Source: Bog-473 sp963788585 (GTDB lineage: Bacteria > Actinomycetota > Acidimicrobiia > Acidimicrobiales > RAAP-2). From it: a DNA stretch of 64,000 nucleotides. How positions within the stretch are numbered: the stretch's first letter is position 1; every line of letters starts with the position of its first letter. The DNA lies in assembly GCA_963788585.1 (NCBI GenBank), contig CAWBHA010000003.1:2108001-2172000 (forward strand), written 5' to 3'. Position numbers and translations under genes: made by a program. A model generated the notes under the pieces. The model saw nothing but the letters and a program-made list of their open reading frames with translations. It ran no database searches and was not told the DNA's origin. Of the stretch, positions 26,698 through 34,574 are shown in pieces.

Positions 26698-27744
26698 GTG
26701 GGGAGTGATACCTACTACGAGATCCTGGGTGTGTCTCCCGCCGCCACCCCGGACGAGATCAGGGCGAAGTACCGCAGCCTCATCCACCGGATCCACCCCG
26801 ACCGCGACGGGCCGGCTGCACTCTTCCGCCAGGTCCAAGAGGCGTACGAGGTGCTGTCCGATCCTGTGTACCGGCGCTCCTATGACCGTTTTCTCGCGTC
26901 ACGTGCCGGAGGCATTCCCACACCCGAGAATCCCAATGCCAGGTGGGAGGGCTCACGTGCCGCTCCCTCGGCCTCGGATCCGGGCCCGGCGAGCCCACAC
27001 CGGGCCGCAGCGAACGGGTCGCGACGCAGACCGAGCCAGTCATCCGTCTTCACTTCAGTGTGGAATCGACATCCTGCCGGCACGATTGCGACGGCCGGCG
27101 CGGTGCTGCTCCTCTTCGGCTTTGCGCTGGCAGGGATTGGCACCGCCTTGCTCGTGCTGGGTGTGGTCGCGTTGATCGTCGCCGGCGTGGCCGGACTCGG
27201 CGGCCGGGGAGCGAAGGAGCGCGAGGCGTATCAGCGCTCCGGCATGACGGCCGTCGACGCGATGACCGGACGGCAATTCGAGGTCCTGCTCGAGAACTTC
27301 TTCGCCAACAAGGGGTACCGGGTCGGTCGGATCGGGAGTCGCGGCGAATTGGGGGCCGACCTGCTCCTCAACGATGCGCAGGGCCGGATGATCGTCCAGG
27401 CCCGGCGCTGGACGGGCGTCGTGCGCCATGAAGCGGTGCAACACGCAGTGGTCGCCATGGCCCGCTACGGGGCGGATCGGGCACTGGTGGTGACGCCGTC
27501 GGATTACTCCGAGCAGGCGGTGACGGTGGCGAACTCGAACGGTGTCACGCTGTGGAACAGGGCCACGTTGGCCGCCGAGCTGACTGTCTTCCGTGGCGAG
27601 CGGTTCCAACCTGGCGTCAGGCGCCTTGCCAGTCAGGTGGGCGCGGGGTCCCGCATCGGTCTCGGCCTCTTTGTTGCGCTCTTCGTGGCTCTGGTCGCCA
27701 TGAGCACGAAGAAACGAAGAATCAGTTCGCCACCCTCACGGTAA
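26698..27744 (+). CDS. J-domain / transmembrane / Mrr-like nuclease fusion
   Basis: From GTG 26698 (ATG 26671 is possible) the product is 348 residues. Residues 4-65 are a J-domain (DTYYEILGV, RAKYRSLIHRIHPDRDG with H33-P34-D35, YEVLSDPVYRRSYD). A Pro/Ser-rich linker follows, then two hydrophobic helices at about 120-165. A restriction-endonuclease-like Mrr_cat domain occupies about 180-310. It keeps the opening GRQFEVLLENFFANKGYRV and the catalytic Asp (D221 in GELGADLLL). Where the QxK motif is expected it reads VQARRW, so the catalytic Lys is Arg (R236). Mrr-type domains are type IV restriction nucleases or membrane-linked derivatives; J-domains recruit Hsp70. It may be a membrane-anchored DNA-binding or sensor protein, or a defence protein. 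Its last 23 bases overlap the convergent acyltransferase. Confidence 0.8.
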   Translation: MGSDTYYEILGVSPAATPDEIRAKYRSLIHRIHPDRDGPAALFRQVQEAYEVLSDPVYRRSYDRFLASRAGGIPTPENPNARWEGSRAAPSASDPGPASPHRAAANGSRRRPSQSSVFTSVWNRHPAGTIATAGAVLLLFGFALAGIGTALLVLGVVALIVAGVAGLGGRGAKEREAYQRSGMTAVDAMTGRQFEVLLENFFANKGYRVGRIGSRGELGADLLLNDAQGRMIVQARRWTGVVRHEAVQHAVVAMARYGADRALVVTPSDYSEQAVTVANSNGVTLWNRATLAAELTVFRGERFQPGVRRLASQVGAGSRIGLGLFVALFVALVAMSTKKRRISSPPSR

Positions 27745-30046
27745 CGCTGTTACTCACGCTCTGCGCGCCGGCGGCGCTGTAGGCGACGCTTCGCATGGTG
27801 TACGTCCCGTTTGGCACGCCTGTGGTGTTCCAGGGCACGGCGCGGAGGCCGTGACTCGAGATGGTGGCGTCGATCGCCGTGTGCACCGGGCCCGCGATCT
27901 TGAACTCGACCTTGGCGATCCCGGTGTTGAACGAAGGAACCGAGATGAGCAAATCCGTACCTTTGAGGACTGCACCATTCTTCGGTCGGAACATTGTCAT
28001 ATTCGGCAGCGCGTTGTCCGCTTTCTCGAGTGCGGGGATGCCGAGTTGGGGCATCAGCCAGCGCGCGACCCAGAGTGATCCCTCTGAGTCGTAGTGCGCA
28101 CCGTCTCCACGCGGGCCCAGGCCGTCGATGTTCTGCGGGCATGGTGGTCCGGAAGGACAGACATACGAAGCCAGATCGAGCAACCTGACGTGCGGCGTGT
28201 GGGCGGCGAATTCGTCCAGCAAGGCGTTCAGCCGGTCGAAGTCCTGGTCCTGCGGGGTCAGCGCCCCGGGGTTCCCGAGGTCGACAAATGCGGGTTGGGT
28301 CAGCATGACCAACGTGGCGCCGGAGGCGGTGAGTTGCCGGACGCGCTGTTGCATCCGGGTTTGGAGGACGCTGTACCACTGTGGCGAGCCCGCGGCAAGC
28401 ACGCGCTGGTGCTTGCCGCTCCCGACCACCAACGCGCTGCGCTCCCAGGTACTCGACCACAGGACGACGTTCGGTCGCCCGGTTCTGAGCGCCCGCGCCT
28501 CGGCGGCGGATGCTCGGCTCTGACACAGTGCTGAGCCGTTGTTCAGGTTTCTGCCGTTGACGATGTCCGGCGCGACCTCACCGCTCACCACACCGCAGCC
28601 AATGACCGCGGCGTTCTCTATCTGCACCCCTCTCGGAGCTCCGACGGCCTCCAGCCCCGGCACCATCGTGCACGCCGTCGAGTCGCCGACCAGCAGGATT
28701 CGGGCGACGACGCGACGGCTCGCCGAAGGACCCGTACCCATCAAGCTTGCCAGCTCCGCTCTCGTGGGCGACGGGCAAGGGTCGCTTGTCTTGAGAGAGG
28801 CCAGGCCAGGCGTCGCCAGCGCGCCTTGCTCGTGCAGGTCGATCTCCACGGTGGCCACGGTGAGGCTCGAGGCGATGAGGCAGCCGCCCAGCACCAGGCT
28901 GGCCCAGCGTTTCGTGACGAGAAGCCTGCTGTGGCGGATGGGATTCTCGAGCAAGAGGTACGTGACGATCGCCAGACCCAGGGAGACGAGCAACCACCAC
29001 AGCGATTCGGCCGTGGACAAGGTTCCGGTCCGGCTGTGTTGCGTCGCGATGGTGAGCACGGGCCAGTGCCACAGGTAGAGCGAGTAGGAGACCAATCCCA
29101 ACCATTGGAAGGGTCGCAGCCGGAGAAGGCTCTCTGCTCCGTACGCGGGTTTGGCCACGCCGCCGGCGATCACGAGTGCCGCCCCCACCACTGGAACGGC
29201 GACGGCCCAGCCGGGGTACGCGGTGGTCGACGAGAAGGTGAACGCCGCCAGCACGATCGCGCCGAGGCCGACCCACGACAGCACAGCCGCGAGGCGCGCC
29301 GGCAGCCGGCGGATGTTGACCGTGCCGAGGGCGACCAGTCCCCCCAGCGCGAGTTCCCAGACCCGGGGAAGGGGCGAGAAATATGCGGCGGTTGGATTGT
29401 TTGTGGTCTGGATGATCGACGCCACGAACGAGACCACGACGGCAACGCCCAGCACGAAGCCGAGCCGTCGTCGCAACGACAGGCCCCGCGAGAGGCCGGC
29501 GACGACGAGAAAGATGGTGGGGTAGACCAGGTAGAACTGCTCCTCGACGGCGAGCGACCAATAGTTCTGCAACACCGACGGCGGGACTTGGGAGGCCAGG
29601 TAGTTGGTCCCCGTCGAGGCGAAGTGCACGTTGATGAGGAAGACCGACGCCCAACGCGCGTCACCGGCAGTCTGATTTCCGCTCAGTGGGCCGAGCACCA
29701 CATACGAGGCGATGACCGCGACGACGATGACCAATGTCGCCGCCGGGATGATGCGTCGCACGCGGCGGCCGTAGAAGCTCAGGATCGAGGTCGAGCCGGT
29801 CGACGTGCGTTCCCGGAGCAGGACACCGGTAATGACGAAGCCGGAGATCACGAAGAAGACATCGACGCCCACGTAGCCGCCCCCGAGGCCTGGGACGTGG
29901 GCATGAAACAGGACGACGAGGAGAACCGCAACGGCGCGCAGACCCTGGACGTCGGGACGGAATTTTCGGTCCTCCGGCGCAGTTCCTGCCTCATCGCCCG
30001 AGAGCTGGAGGCGCTCGTCAGGCGGTGCCTTGTCGCCAATCACCAT
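27722..30046 (-). CDS. Acyltransferase-3 / SGNH membrane protein with C-terminal Ig-like domain (copy 3)
   Basis: The 774-residue protein has the same core as copies 1 and 2: RPDVQGLRAVAVLL, FHAHVPGLGGGYVGVDVFFVISGF, LLVGDSTACTMVPGLEAVG, and the catalytic pair in RGDGAHYDSEGSLW. It adds about 85 residues at the C-terminus (NGAVLKGTDLLI ... VPNGTYTMRSVAY ... VTVRVAN) that look like a bacterial Ig-like/Big domain. Such domains often bind surface sugars or position the enzyme. It is downstream of copy 4 on the same strand with a 178-base spacer that holds its own putative promoter. Confidence 0.85.
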   Translation of the reverse strand: MVIGDKAPPDERLQLSGDEAGTAPEDRKFRPDVQGLRAVAVLLVVLFHAHVPGLGGGYVGVDVFFVISGFVITGVLLRERTSTGSTSILSFYGRRVRRIIPAATLVIVVAVIASYVVLGPLSGNQTAGDARWASVFLINVHFASTGTNYLASQVPPSVLQNYWSLAVEEQFYLVYPTIFLVVAGLSRGLSLRRRLGFVLGVAVVVSFVASIIQTTNNPTAAYFSPLPRVWELALGGLVALGTVNIRRLPARLAAVLSWVGLGAIVLAAFTFSSTTAYPGWAVAVPVVGAALVIAGGVAKPAYGAESLLRLRPFQWLGLVSYSLYLWHWPVLTIATQHSRTGTLSTAESLWWLLVSLGLAIVTYLLLENPIRHSRLLVTKRWASLVLGGCLIASSLTVATVEIDLHEQGALATPGLASLKTSDPCPSPTRAELASLMGTGPSASRRVVARILLVGDSTACTMVPGLEAVGAPRGVQIENAAVIGCGVVSGEVAPDIVNGRNLNNGSALCQSRASAAEARALRTGRPNVVLWSSTWERSALVVGSGKHQRVLAAGSPQWYSVLQTRMQQRVRQLTASGATLVMLTQPAFVDLGNPGALTPQDQDFDRLNALLDEFAAHTPHVRLLDLASYVCPSGPPCPQNIDGLGPRGDGAHYDSEGSLWVARWLMPQLGIPALEKADNALPNMTMFRPKNGAVLKGTDLLISVPSFNTGIAKVEFKIAGPVHTAIDATISSHGLRAVPWNTTGVPNGTYTMRSVAYSAAGAQSVSNSVTVRVAN

Positions 30047-30159
30047 CTCGGGCGCCTAGGACCCGCACATTCTCTGTGGGTGACCGCGCGATGGTGGAGG
30101 AGTACCGTTGTGGTTCCGTCCAGCCGTCACGCGCGGACGTCTGCGACGAGCCATGGTGC

Positions 30160-30172
30160 CGATGGTAGCAAG
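30160..30172 (-). promoter_or_regulatory. Putative promoter element shared with copy 4
   Basis: The 13-base word CGATGGTAGCAAG (plus strand) recurs at 32608-32620. On the minus strand it reads CTTGCTACCATCG with a TACCAT -10-like hexamer, about 115 bases before the start of copy 3. Confidence 0.4.
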
Positions 30173-30224
30173 CTCCGTTTGCGACGAGCATGTCGGCTCC
30201 TGCCGAGTCTCGTGCCGACTGCCC

Positions 30225-32543
30225 TCAATTCTCCACCCTCACGGTGATGGGCTTGCTGACGCTGCGCTGGCCGTCGGCACCGTAGGCGATGCTTCGGACG
30301 CTGTACGTGCCGTTGGGCACGCCCGTCGTGTCCCACCGGACAGCCGGCAAGCGGGCGTCCGCACTGACGGGGAGCATCAGGTTGCGCTGCGCGCCGGTGA
30401 CCTGGAGCTCGATCTTGACGATCCCGATGTCGAACGACGCATTGGCCACGAGTAAGGCGTTTCCTTTCAGGGTCGCTCCGTTCGCCGGGAGGACGACCCT
30501 CATCACCGGGAGCGGATTGTCCGGTCTGTCGAGGGCAGCAATACCGACTTGGGGCAGCAGCCAACGTGCGACCCACAGAGAGCCCTCGGCGCTGTAGTGG
30601 GCGCCGTCTCCTCGCGGTGCGATGCCGTCGACGACCAGTGGGCACGGAGGGCCTGTCGGGCACACCCGGTTGGCGAGATCAAGCACTTTGACCTGGCGGT
30701 GGTCGGCGGCAAAGCGAGCCAGAAGGGCGTTCAGCTGAGCGAAGCCTTCGTCCTGTGTGGTCTGCCCCGCGTGGCTGCCGGTGGCGAACGGGGCTTGCGT
30801 CACCATGACGACCGTGGCACCGGACGCCGTGAACTGCCGAACGCGCGCGTTCATCCGTTGGAGCAGGACGGCTTTCCACGGCGGTGATCCCGGAGCAACG
30901 ACCTTTTGATGGGGACCGTTGCCGACCAGCAAAGCATTGCCTTCCCAGGAGCTGGCCCAGAGGACGATGTTCGGACGCCCCGAGCGAATGGCCCGGGCCT
31001 CCGCGGCGTTGGCTCGGCTCTGGCAAGCTCGTGTCGAGCTGTTCACGTTCGTATCGTTGACGATGCGGGGTGCGATCTGACCGCTGACCACGCCACAGCC
31101 GATGACGGCGCCGTTCTCGACCCGCACGCCGACGGGAGTCCCCACGGCCTCGAGCCCCGGCAGCATGGTGCACGCCGTCGAGTCTCCGACCAGCAAGATG
31201 CGGGCGACGGTTCGATGCTCCGTGGCCGGGCCCGTCCCCATCAGATCGCGTACTGCCTGCCGCGTCGGAGCTGGGCATGCGGCGCCCGTCGAGAGTTTGG
31301 CCAAGCCCGGGGTCGCCAGGGCCTCTTGCTGGTGCAGGTTGATCGCCACGGTGGTGAAAGTGAGCGTTGCGGCGATCAGGCAGCCACCAAGCGCCAGGCT
31401 TGCCCAGCGCCTCGTGGCGAGTGACCTGCTGTGCCGAATGGGGTTCTCGAAGAAGTGGTAGGTGACCGTTGCCAGCACCCCTGCGACGAGCAATAACCCG
31501 ATGTTGTCCCAAACTGGGAGGGTCGTCACCCCGCGGGCCTGCGCGGCGATCTGCAGGATCGGCCAGTGCCACAGGTACAGCGGGAAAGAGATGGCAGCGA
31601 GAAACTGGAACGTCCGGCGCCGGAGCAGGCGCTCGACACCCCATTTGGGCTGCGCGGCGCCGGCGGCGACCACGAGCGCAGCCCCGAAGGTCGGGATGGC
31701 CACGAGCGCGCCCGGGTACCGGCTCGACCCGGTGAGCGTGACGCTGGCCACCATGATCACGGCCAGTCCCGCCCAGGAGGCCAGTGCGGCCCAGGCTTGG
31801 GGAATCCGCTGGAAGAGGCGTCCGTGCACGGCGATGAGCGCACCCAAGGCCAGCTCCCAGGACCGGGTCAGCAGCGAGAAGTATGCGCCCTGCGCGTCCG
31901 ACAACGTGTCGGTGATCGAGAACGCGTAGGAGGCGACGATCACGACGAAGAGGACGGCGGTGAGTCGCGTCCTGAACGAGCCGTTTCGGGCCCACCATGC
32001 GACGAGGAGGAAGAGGGTCGGATACAAGATGTAGAACTGTTCCTCGACCGCGAGCGACCAATAGTTCTCGAGGACAGAGGGTGGGAGCAGGGCGGAGAGA
32101 TAATTGGTGCCGTTCGCGGTGAAGTGCACGTTGATCAGAAAGACCGAGGCCCATCGTCCGTCATCGGCGGTCTGATTACCGATCAGCGGACCGAGGACGA
32201 CGTAGGAGACGATCACGGTGACGATGATGACCAGCGTCGCGGCCGGCATGATCCGACGGACTCGTCGGCCGTAGAAGCTTCGCAGGGACGTATGGCCGGT
32301 CCCTTCGCGCTCGCGCAACAACAACCCGGTGATGACGAAGCCCGAGATGACGAAGAAGACCTCGATGCCGACGTAGCCTCCCCTGAATCCGGGTACACCG
32401 GCGTGGTACACCAGCGCCAGGAAGATGGCGATGGCGCGCATGCCTTGGACGTCGGGTCGGAACTTCCGGTCGCCCGGCGGGGTTCCCGCCTCGTTGCCGG
32501 TGAGGGGGCGTCCGTCAGTGTGTGCCGTGTCGCCGATCGTCAT
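30225..32543 (-). CDS. Acyltransferase-3 / SGNH membrane protein with C-terminal Ig-like domain (copy 4)
   Basis: This 772-residue protein is a close paralog of copy 3. It has a cytoplasmic lead-in GDRKFRPDVQGMRA, the acyltransferase-3 core with YHAGVPGFRGGYVGIEVFF, the SGNH elements LLVGDSTACTMLPG and RGDGAHYSAEGSLW, and the C-terminal Ig-like domain (ANGATLKGNALLV ... VPNGTYSVRSIAY ... ITVRVEN). Within the membrane core it resembles copy 1 as much as copy 3 (HAGVPGF, RRRTFQFLAAISFPLYLWHWPIL). This suggests domain exchange or gene conversion among the four. It should O-acylate an extracellular glycan. Confidence 0.85.
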   Translation of the reverse strand: MTIGDTAHTDGRPLTGNEAGTPPGDRKFRPDVQGMRAIAIFLALVYHAGVPGFRGGYVGIEVFFVISGFVITGLLLREREGTGHTSLRSFYGRRVRRIMPAATLVIIVTVIVSYVVLGPLIGNQTADDGRWASVFLINVHFTANGTNYLSALLPPSVLENYWSLAVEEQFYILYPTLFLLVAWWARNGSFRTRLTAVLFVVIVASYAFSITDTLSDAQGAYFSLLTRSWELALGALIAVHGRLFQRIPQAWAALASWAGLAVIMVASVTLTGSSRYPGALVAIPTFGAALVVAAGAAQPKWGVERLLRRRTFQFLAAISFPLYLWHWPILQIAAQARGVTTLPVWDNIGLLLVAGVLATVTYHFFENPIRHSRSLATRRWASLALGGCLIAATLTFTTVAINLHQQEALATPGLAKLSTGAACPAPTRQAVRDLMGTGPATEHRTVARILLVGDSTACTMLPGLEAVGTPVGVRVENGAVIGCGVVSGQIAPRIVNDTNVNSSTRACQSRANAAEARAIRSGRPNIVLWASSWEGNALLVGNGPHQKVVAPGSPPWKAVLLQRMNARVRQFTASGATVVMVTQAPFATGSHAGQTTQDEGFAQLNALLARFAADHRQVKVLDLANRVCPTGPPCPLVVDGIAPRGDGAHYSAEGSLWVARWLLPQVGIAALDRPDNPLPVMRVVLPANGATLKGNALLVANASFDIGIVKIELQVTGAQRNLMLPVSADARLPAVRWDTTGVPNGTYSVRSIAYGADGQRSVSKPITVRVEN

Positions 32544-32607
32544 CTGAGGTGCCTAGCGCCCGCGCATTCCGGGTCGTTGGCTTGACGCCCACGCTGACCC
32601 AAGGCGA

Positions 32608-32620
32608 CGATGGTAGCAAG
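32608..32620 (-). promoter_or_regulatory. Putative promoter element of acyltransferase copy 4
   Basis: The word CGATGGTAGCAAG is identical to the one upstream of copy 3. On the minus strand it places a TACCAT -10-like hexamer about 65 bases before the start at 32543. Confidence 0.4.
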
Positions 32621-32635
32621 GTTGTTCCGCGATGA

Positions 32636-33166
32636 TCAGGTCGGCTGTTGCGTCGCGCGCACGCCCTGCAGCTCCACGCGGACGCTGATCTCGGGATAGA
32701 CGCGGACCATCAACATGCTGGGTGGCTTCATGCCGAACTCGCGAATGTCGAAGACGTCTTCTCCCGAGAGCGTGATGCCGTCCTCGCGCGCCTCGATCCG
32801 CATCCCGTGCGAAAACGTCCTCGTCTTGCCGTGGAAGAGGATCTCACCCGTCACCGCGTAGTCGGGGTGCGCGCCGTCCAGGGCGATGCTGGTGACTCGG
32901 CCGACGATGGTCGGGTGGCGCCGTGCGTCGATGCGCCGGCGTAGCTCGCGGTCGTAGAGCTGGTTGCCGGACGTGAGACGCTCCACGGCCAGCTCCAGCT
33001 CCCCCGACGCCGCCTGGTCCAGGTCGAGCGATCCGTCGGCGCGCGTGGTGGCCTCGAACCAACCGGTGATGCCGCGCGTCTCCGTGTTGATGGGGTGCAG
33101 GCTGGAGCGACCGCTGATCCAGACGCAGGACCGAACCGAGTCGAAGGTGTAGTGCGTGGGCGCCAA
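32636..33166 (-). CDS. YceI-family-like protein
   Basis: The frame is open to 33235. TTG 33166 is preferred because GGAAG lies six bases upstream and it avoids running into the promoter of the divergent gene, but the longer form (199 residues) is possible. The product of about 176 residues reads as an antiparallel beta protein: YTFDSVRSCVWISGRSSLHP, GWFEATTRADGSLDLDQAASG, RRHPTIVGRVTSIALDG and TGEILFHGKTRTF. These are the strands and the R-HP-I element of the YceI/lipid-binding lipocalin-like family. YceI proteins bind polyisoprenoids or amphipathic lipids. No signal peptide is visible, so it is probably cytoplasmic. Confidence 0.65.
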   Translation of the reverse strand: MAPTHYTFDSVRSCVWISGRSSLHPINTETRGITGWFEATTRADGSLDLDQAASGELELAVERLTSGNQLYDRELRRRIDARRHPTIVGRVTSIALDGAHPDYAVTGEILFHGKTRTFSHGMRIEAREDGITLSGEDVFDIREFGMKPPSMLMVRVYPEISVRVELQGVRATQQPT

Positions 33167-33234
33167 TTGTGTCTTCCGTTCCCCGGGGGCTGCGTCCTCG
33201 CGGATCCGCTGCCCGCGAGCCCCGCATACTGGCA

Positions 33235-33240
33235 TAGAGT
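33235..33240 (+). promoter_or_regulatory. Leaderless -10 (TAGAGT) for the CMD-like gene
   Basis: TAGAGT ends six bases before ATG 33247, with no ribosome binding site between. Confidence 0.5.
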
Positions 33241-33246
33241 CGCTGC

Positions 33247-33726
33247 ATGGCCCGTTTGGAGATCCCAGCCGGCGAGGGTGGTGATGCCGTGCAGGTCTGG
33301 TCGCTCCAGCCCGAGCTGGGCGCCGCTGCGACGCGCTTCGTGCACGCGGCCTACAACAAGAGCATTCTCCCCACCCGCGTGCGAGAAGCGGCGAGGATGC
33401 GGATCGCCCAGCTCAACGACTGCGCCGTGTGCCTCGCCTTCCGGGCGGACACGGTCAAGGCGCAGGGTGTCGGCGAGGAGTTCTACGACGCCGTGGGGTC
33501 ACCGGGCGATGCCGTGCTGAGTGAGCAGGAACAGCTGGCCGTGGAGTATGCCGAGCGCTTCGCCATCGATCACGCCAGCATCGATGACCAATTCGTGCAG
33601 CGCCTGCAAGGCTCGTTCAGCGACCCCGAGATCTTCGACCTGACCATCTGCCTGTCGGCCTTTCTCGGGCTGGGACGGACACTGCGGGCCCTCGGCATCA
33701 CGGAGACCTCGCTGACCGACGTCTAA
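33247..33726 (+). CDS. Carboxymuconolactone decarboxylase / AhpD-like protein
   Basis: The 159-residue protein has the helical AhpD-like core with the redox pair C59-A-V-C62 preceded by REAARMRIAQLND. The histidine that normally follows four residues after the second cysteine in AhpD (CxxCxxxH) is Arg (R66) here. The peroxidase-reductant chemistry may therefore be altered, although the CxxC itself is intact. Its stop overlaps the stop of the convergent enoyl-CoA hydratase by four bases. The family includes decarboxylases and alkylhydroperoxidase D proteins; the role here is unassigned. Confidence 0.8.
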   Translation: MARLEIPAGEGGDAVQVWSLQPELGAAATRFVHAAYNKSILPTRVREAARMRIAQLNDCAVCLAFRADTVKAQGVGEEFYDAVGSPGDAVLSEQEQLAVEYAERFAIDHASIDDQFVQRLQGSFSDPEIFDLTICLSAFLGLGRTLRALGITETSLTDV

Positions 33727-34574
33727 GGAGCATCGTCGTGTCCGGGTTGCGGCGCCTCGAACTGCTCGTCGCGCTCCCGAACCGCTTGCCGCAGTCCAAT
33801 CTCGGTGATCCGCTCGGAAAAGGCCAAGGCCCCCGGCGCGCGATGTCCGACGGCGTCGTTCAGCGCGGCGAATCGCTGCAGCTGAGAACGCCCCATGAGC
33901 TCGACGCCCATGTTCACGACCCGTTTGTTGGCCACGAGCAGGTCGCGATCGATACGGGACATGCGCTGGGCCAACCCGAGCACGACCTCGTCCAGCGCAT
34001 CGGGCGGCGCGGTTTCGACCACCAGTCCCAGCTCCCGAGCTTCGGCTCCCGAAAGGGTGTCGCCGGTGAGCATCAGTCGCTTGGTCCACTGAGGCCCGAC
34101 GTTGTAGAGCCACATGTTCGTCGGGGGCACACCCATGGACCGGACGGGTGGGAAGCCGATGCGAGCGTCGTCTGCGGCCACGACGAGGTCGCAGTGCAGC
34201 GCGAGATCAGTACCGCCGGCGAGGCAGTTTCCGTGCACCTGTGCGATCACCGGGATGGCACATTCCCACAGGCGCCCCCATCCGGCGGCCAAGGCGAGCA
34301 TTTCGGACACGTCGGCCTCAATGGCCTCGTGCGGCGCGAAGTCACCGGGGTCCGTGTCCTCGGCGATGAAGCCATAGCCGGAGGAGAAGGACCGCCCGGT
34401 GCTGCGGATGACGATCACCCTGATGCCCGGATCGGCTTCGGCCGCGGCGACAGCCGCCAAGATCTCCCGGATGCAACGGGGCGTGAGCGGGTTGTGCTGG
34501 ACGGGGCGGTTGAGGGTGACGCGGCGGACGTGCCCGATCTCATCGACGATCAAGGTGGTGGAGTTCGAGGTCAC
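33723..34574 (-). CDS. Enoyl-CoA hydratase/isomerase (crotonase) family protein
   Basis: GTG 34574 overlaps the upstream stop (GTGA) and has GGGGAG seven bases before it. The 283 residues show the crotonase fold with the first oxyanion-hole segment RSFSSGYGF and the second HGNCLAGGTDLALHCDLVVA, then ARIGFPPVRSMGVPP. The usual catalytic glutamates are not obvious in this last segment, so it may be an isomerase or hydrolase rather than a hydratase. It is the third gene of an operon with a phosphotriesterase-like hydrolase and an acyl-CoA ligase. Confidence 0.85.
   Translation of the reverse strand: MTSNSTTLIVDEIGHVRRVTLNRPVQHNPLTPRCIREILAAVAAAEADPGIRVIVIRSTGRSFSSGYGFIAEDTDPGDFAPHEAIEADVSEMLALAAGWGRLWECAIPVIAQVHGNCLAGGTDLALHCDLVVAADDARIGFPPVRSMGVPPTNMWLYNVGPQWTKRLMLTGDTLSGAEARELGLVVETAPPDALDEVVLGLAQRMSRIDRDLLVANKRVVNMGVELMGRSQLQRFAALNDAVGHRAPGALAFSERITEIGLRQAVRERDEQFEAPQPGHDDAP

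Noticed and set aside
27722..27744. Tail-to-tail overlap as a regulatory antisense or terminator element
   Set aside because: A 23-base overlap of convergent stops is common in compact genomes, and no stem-loop with a T tract is visible.
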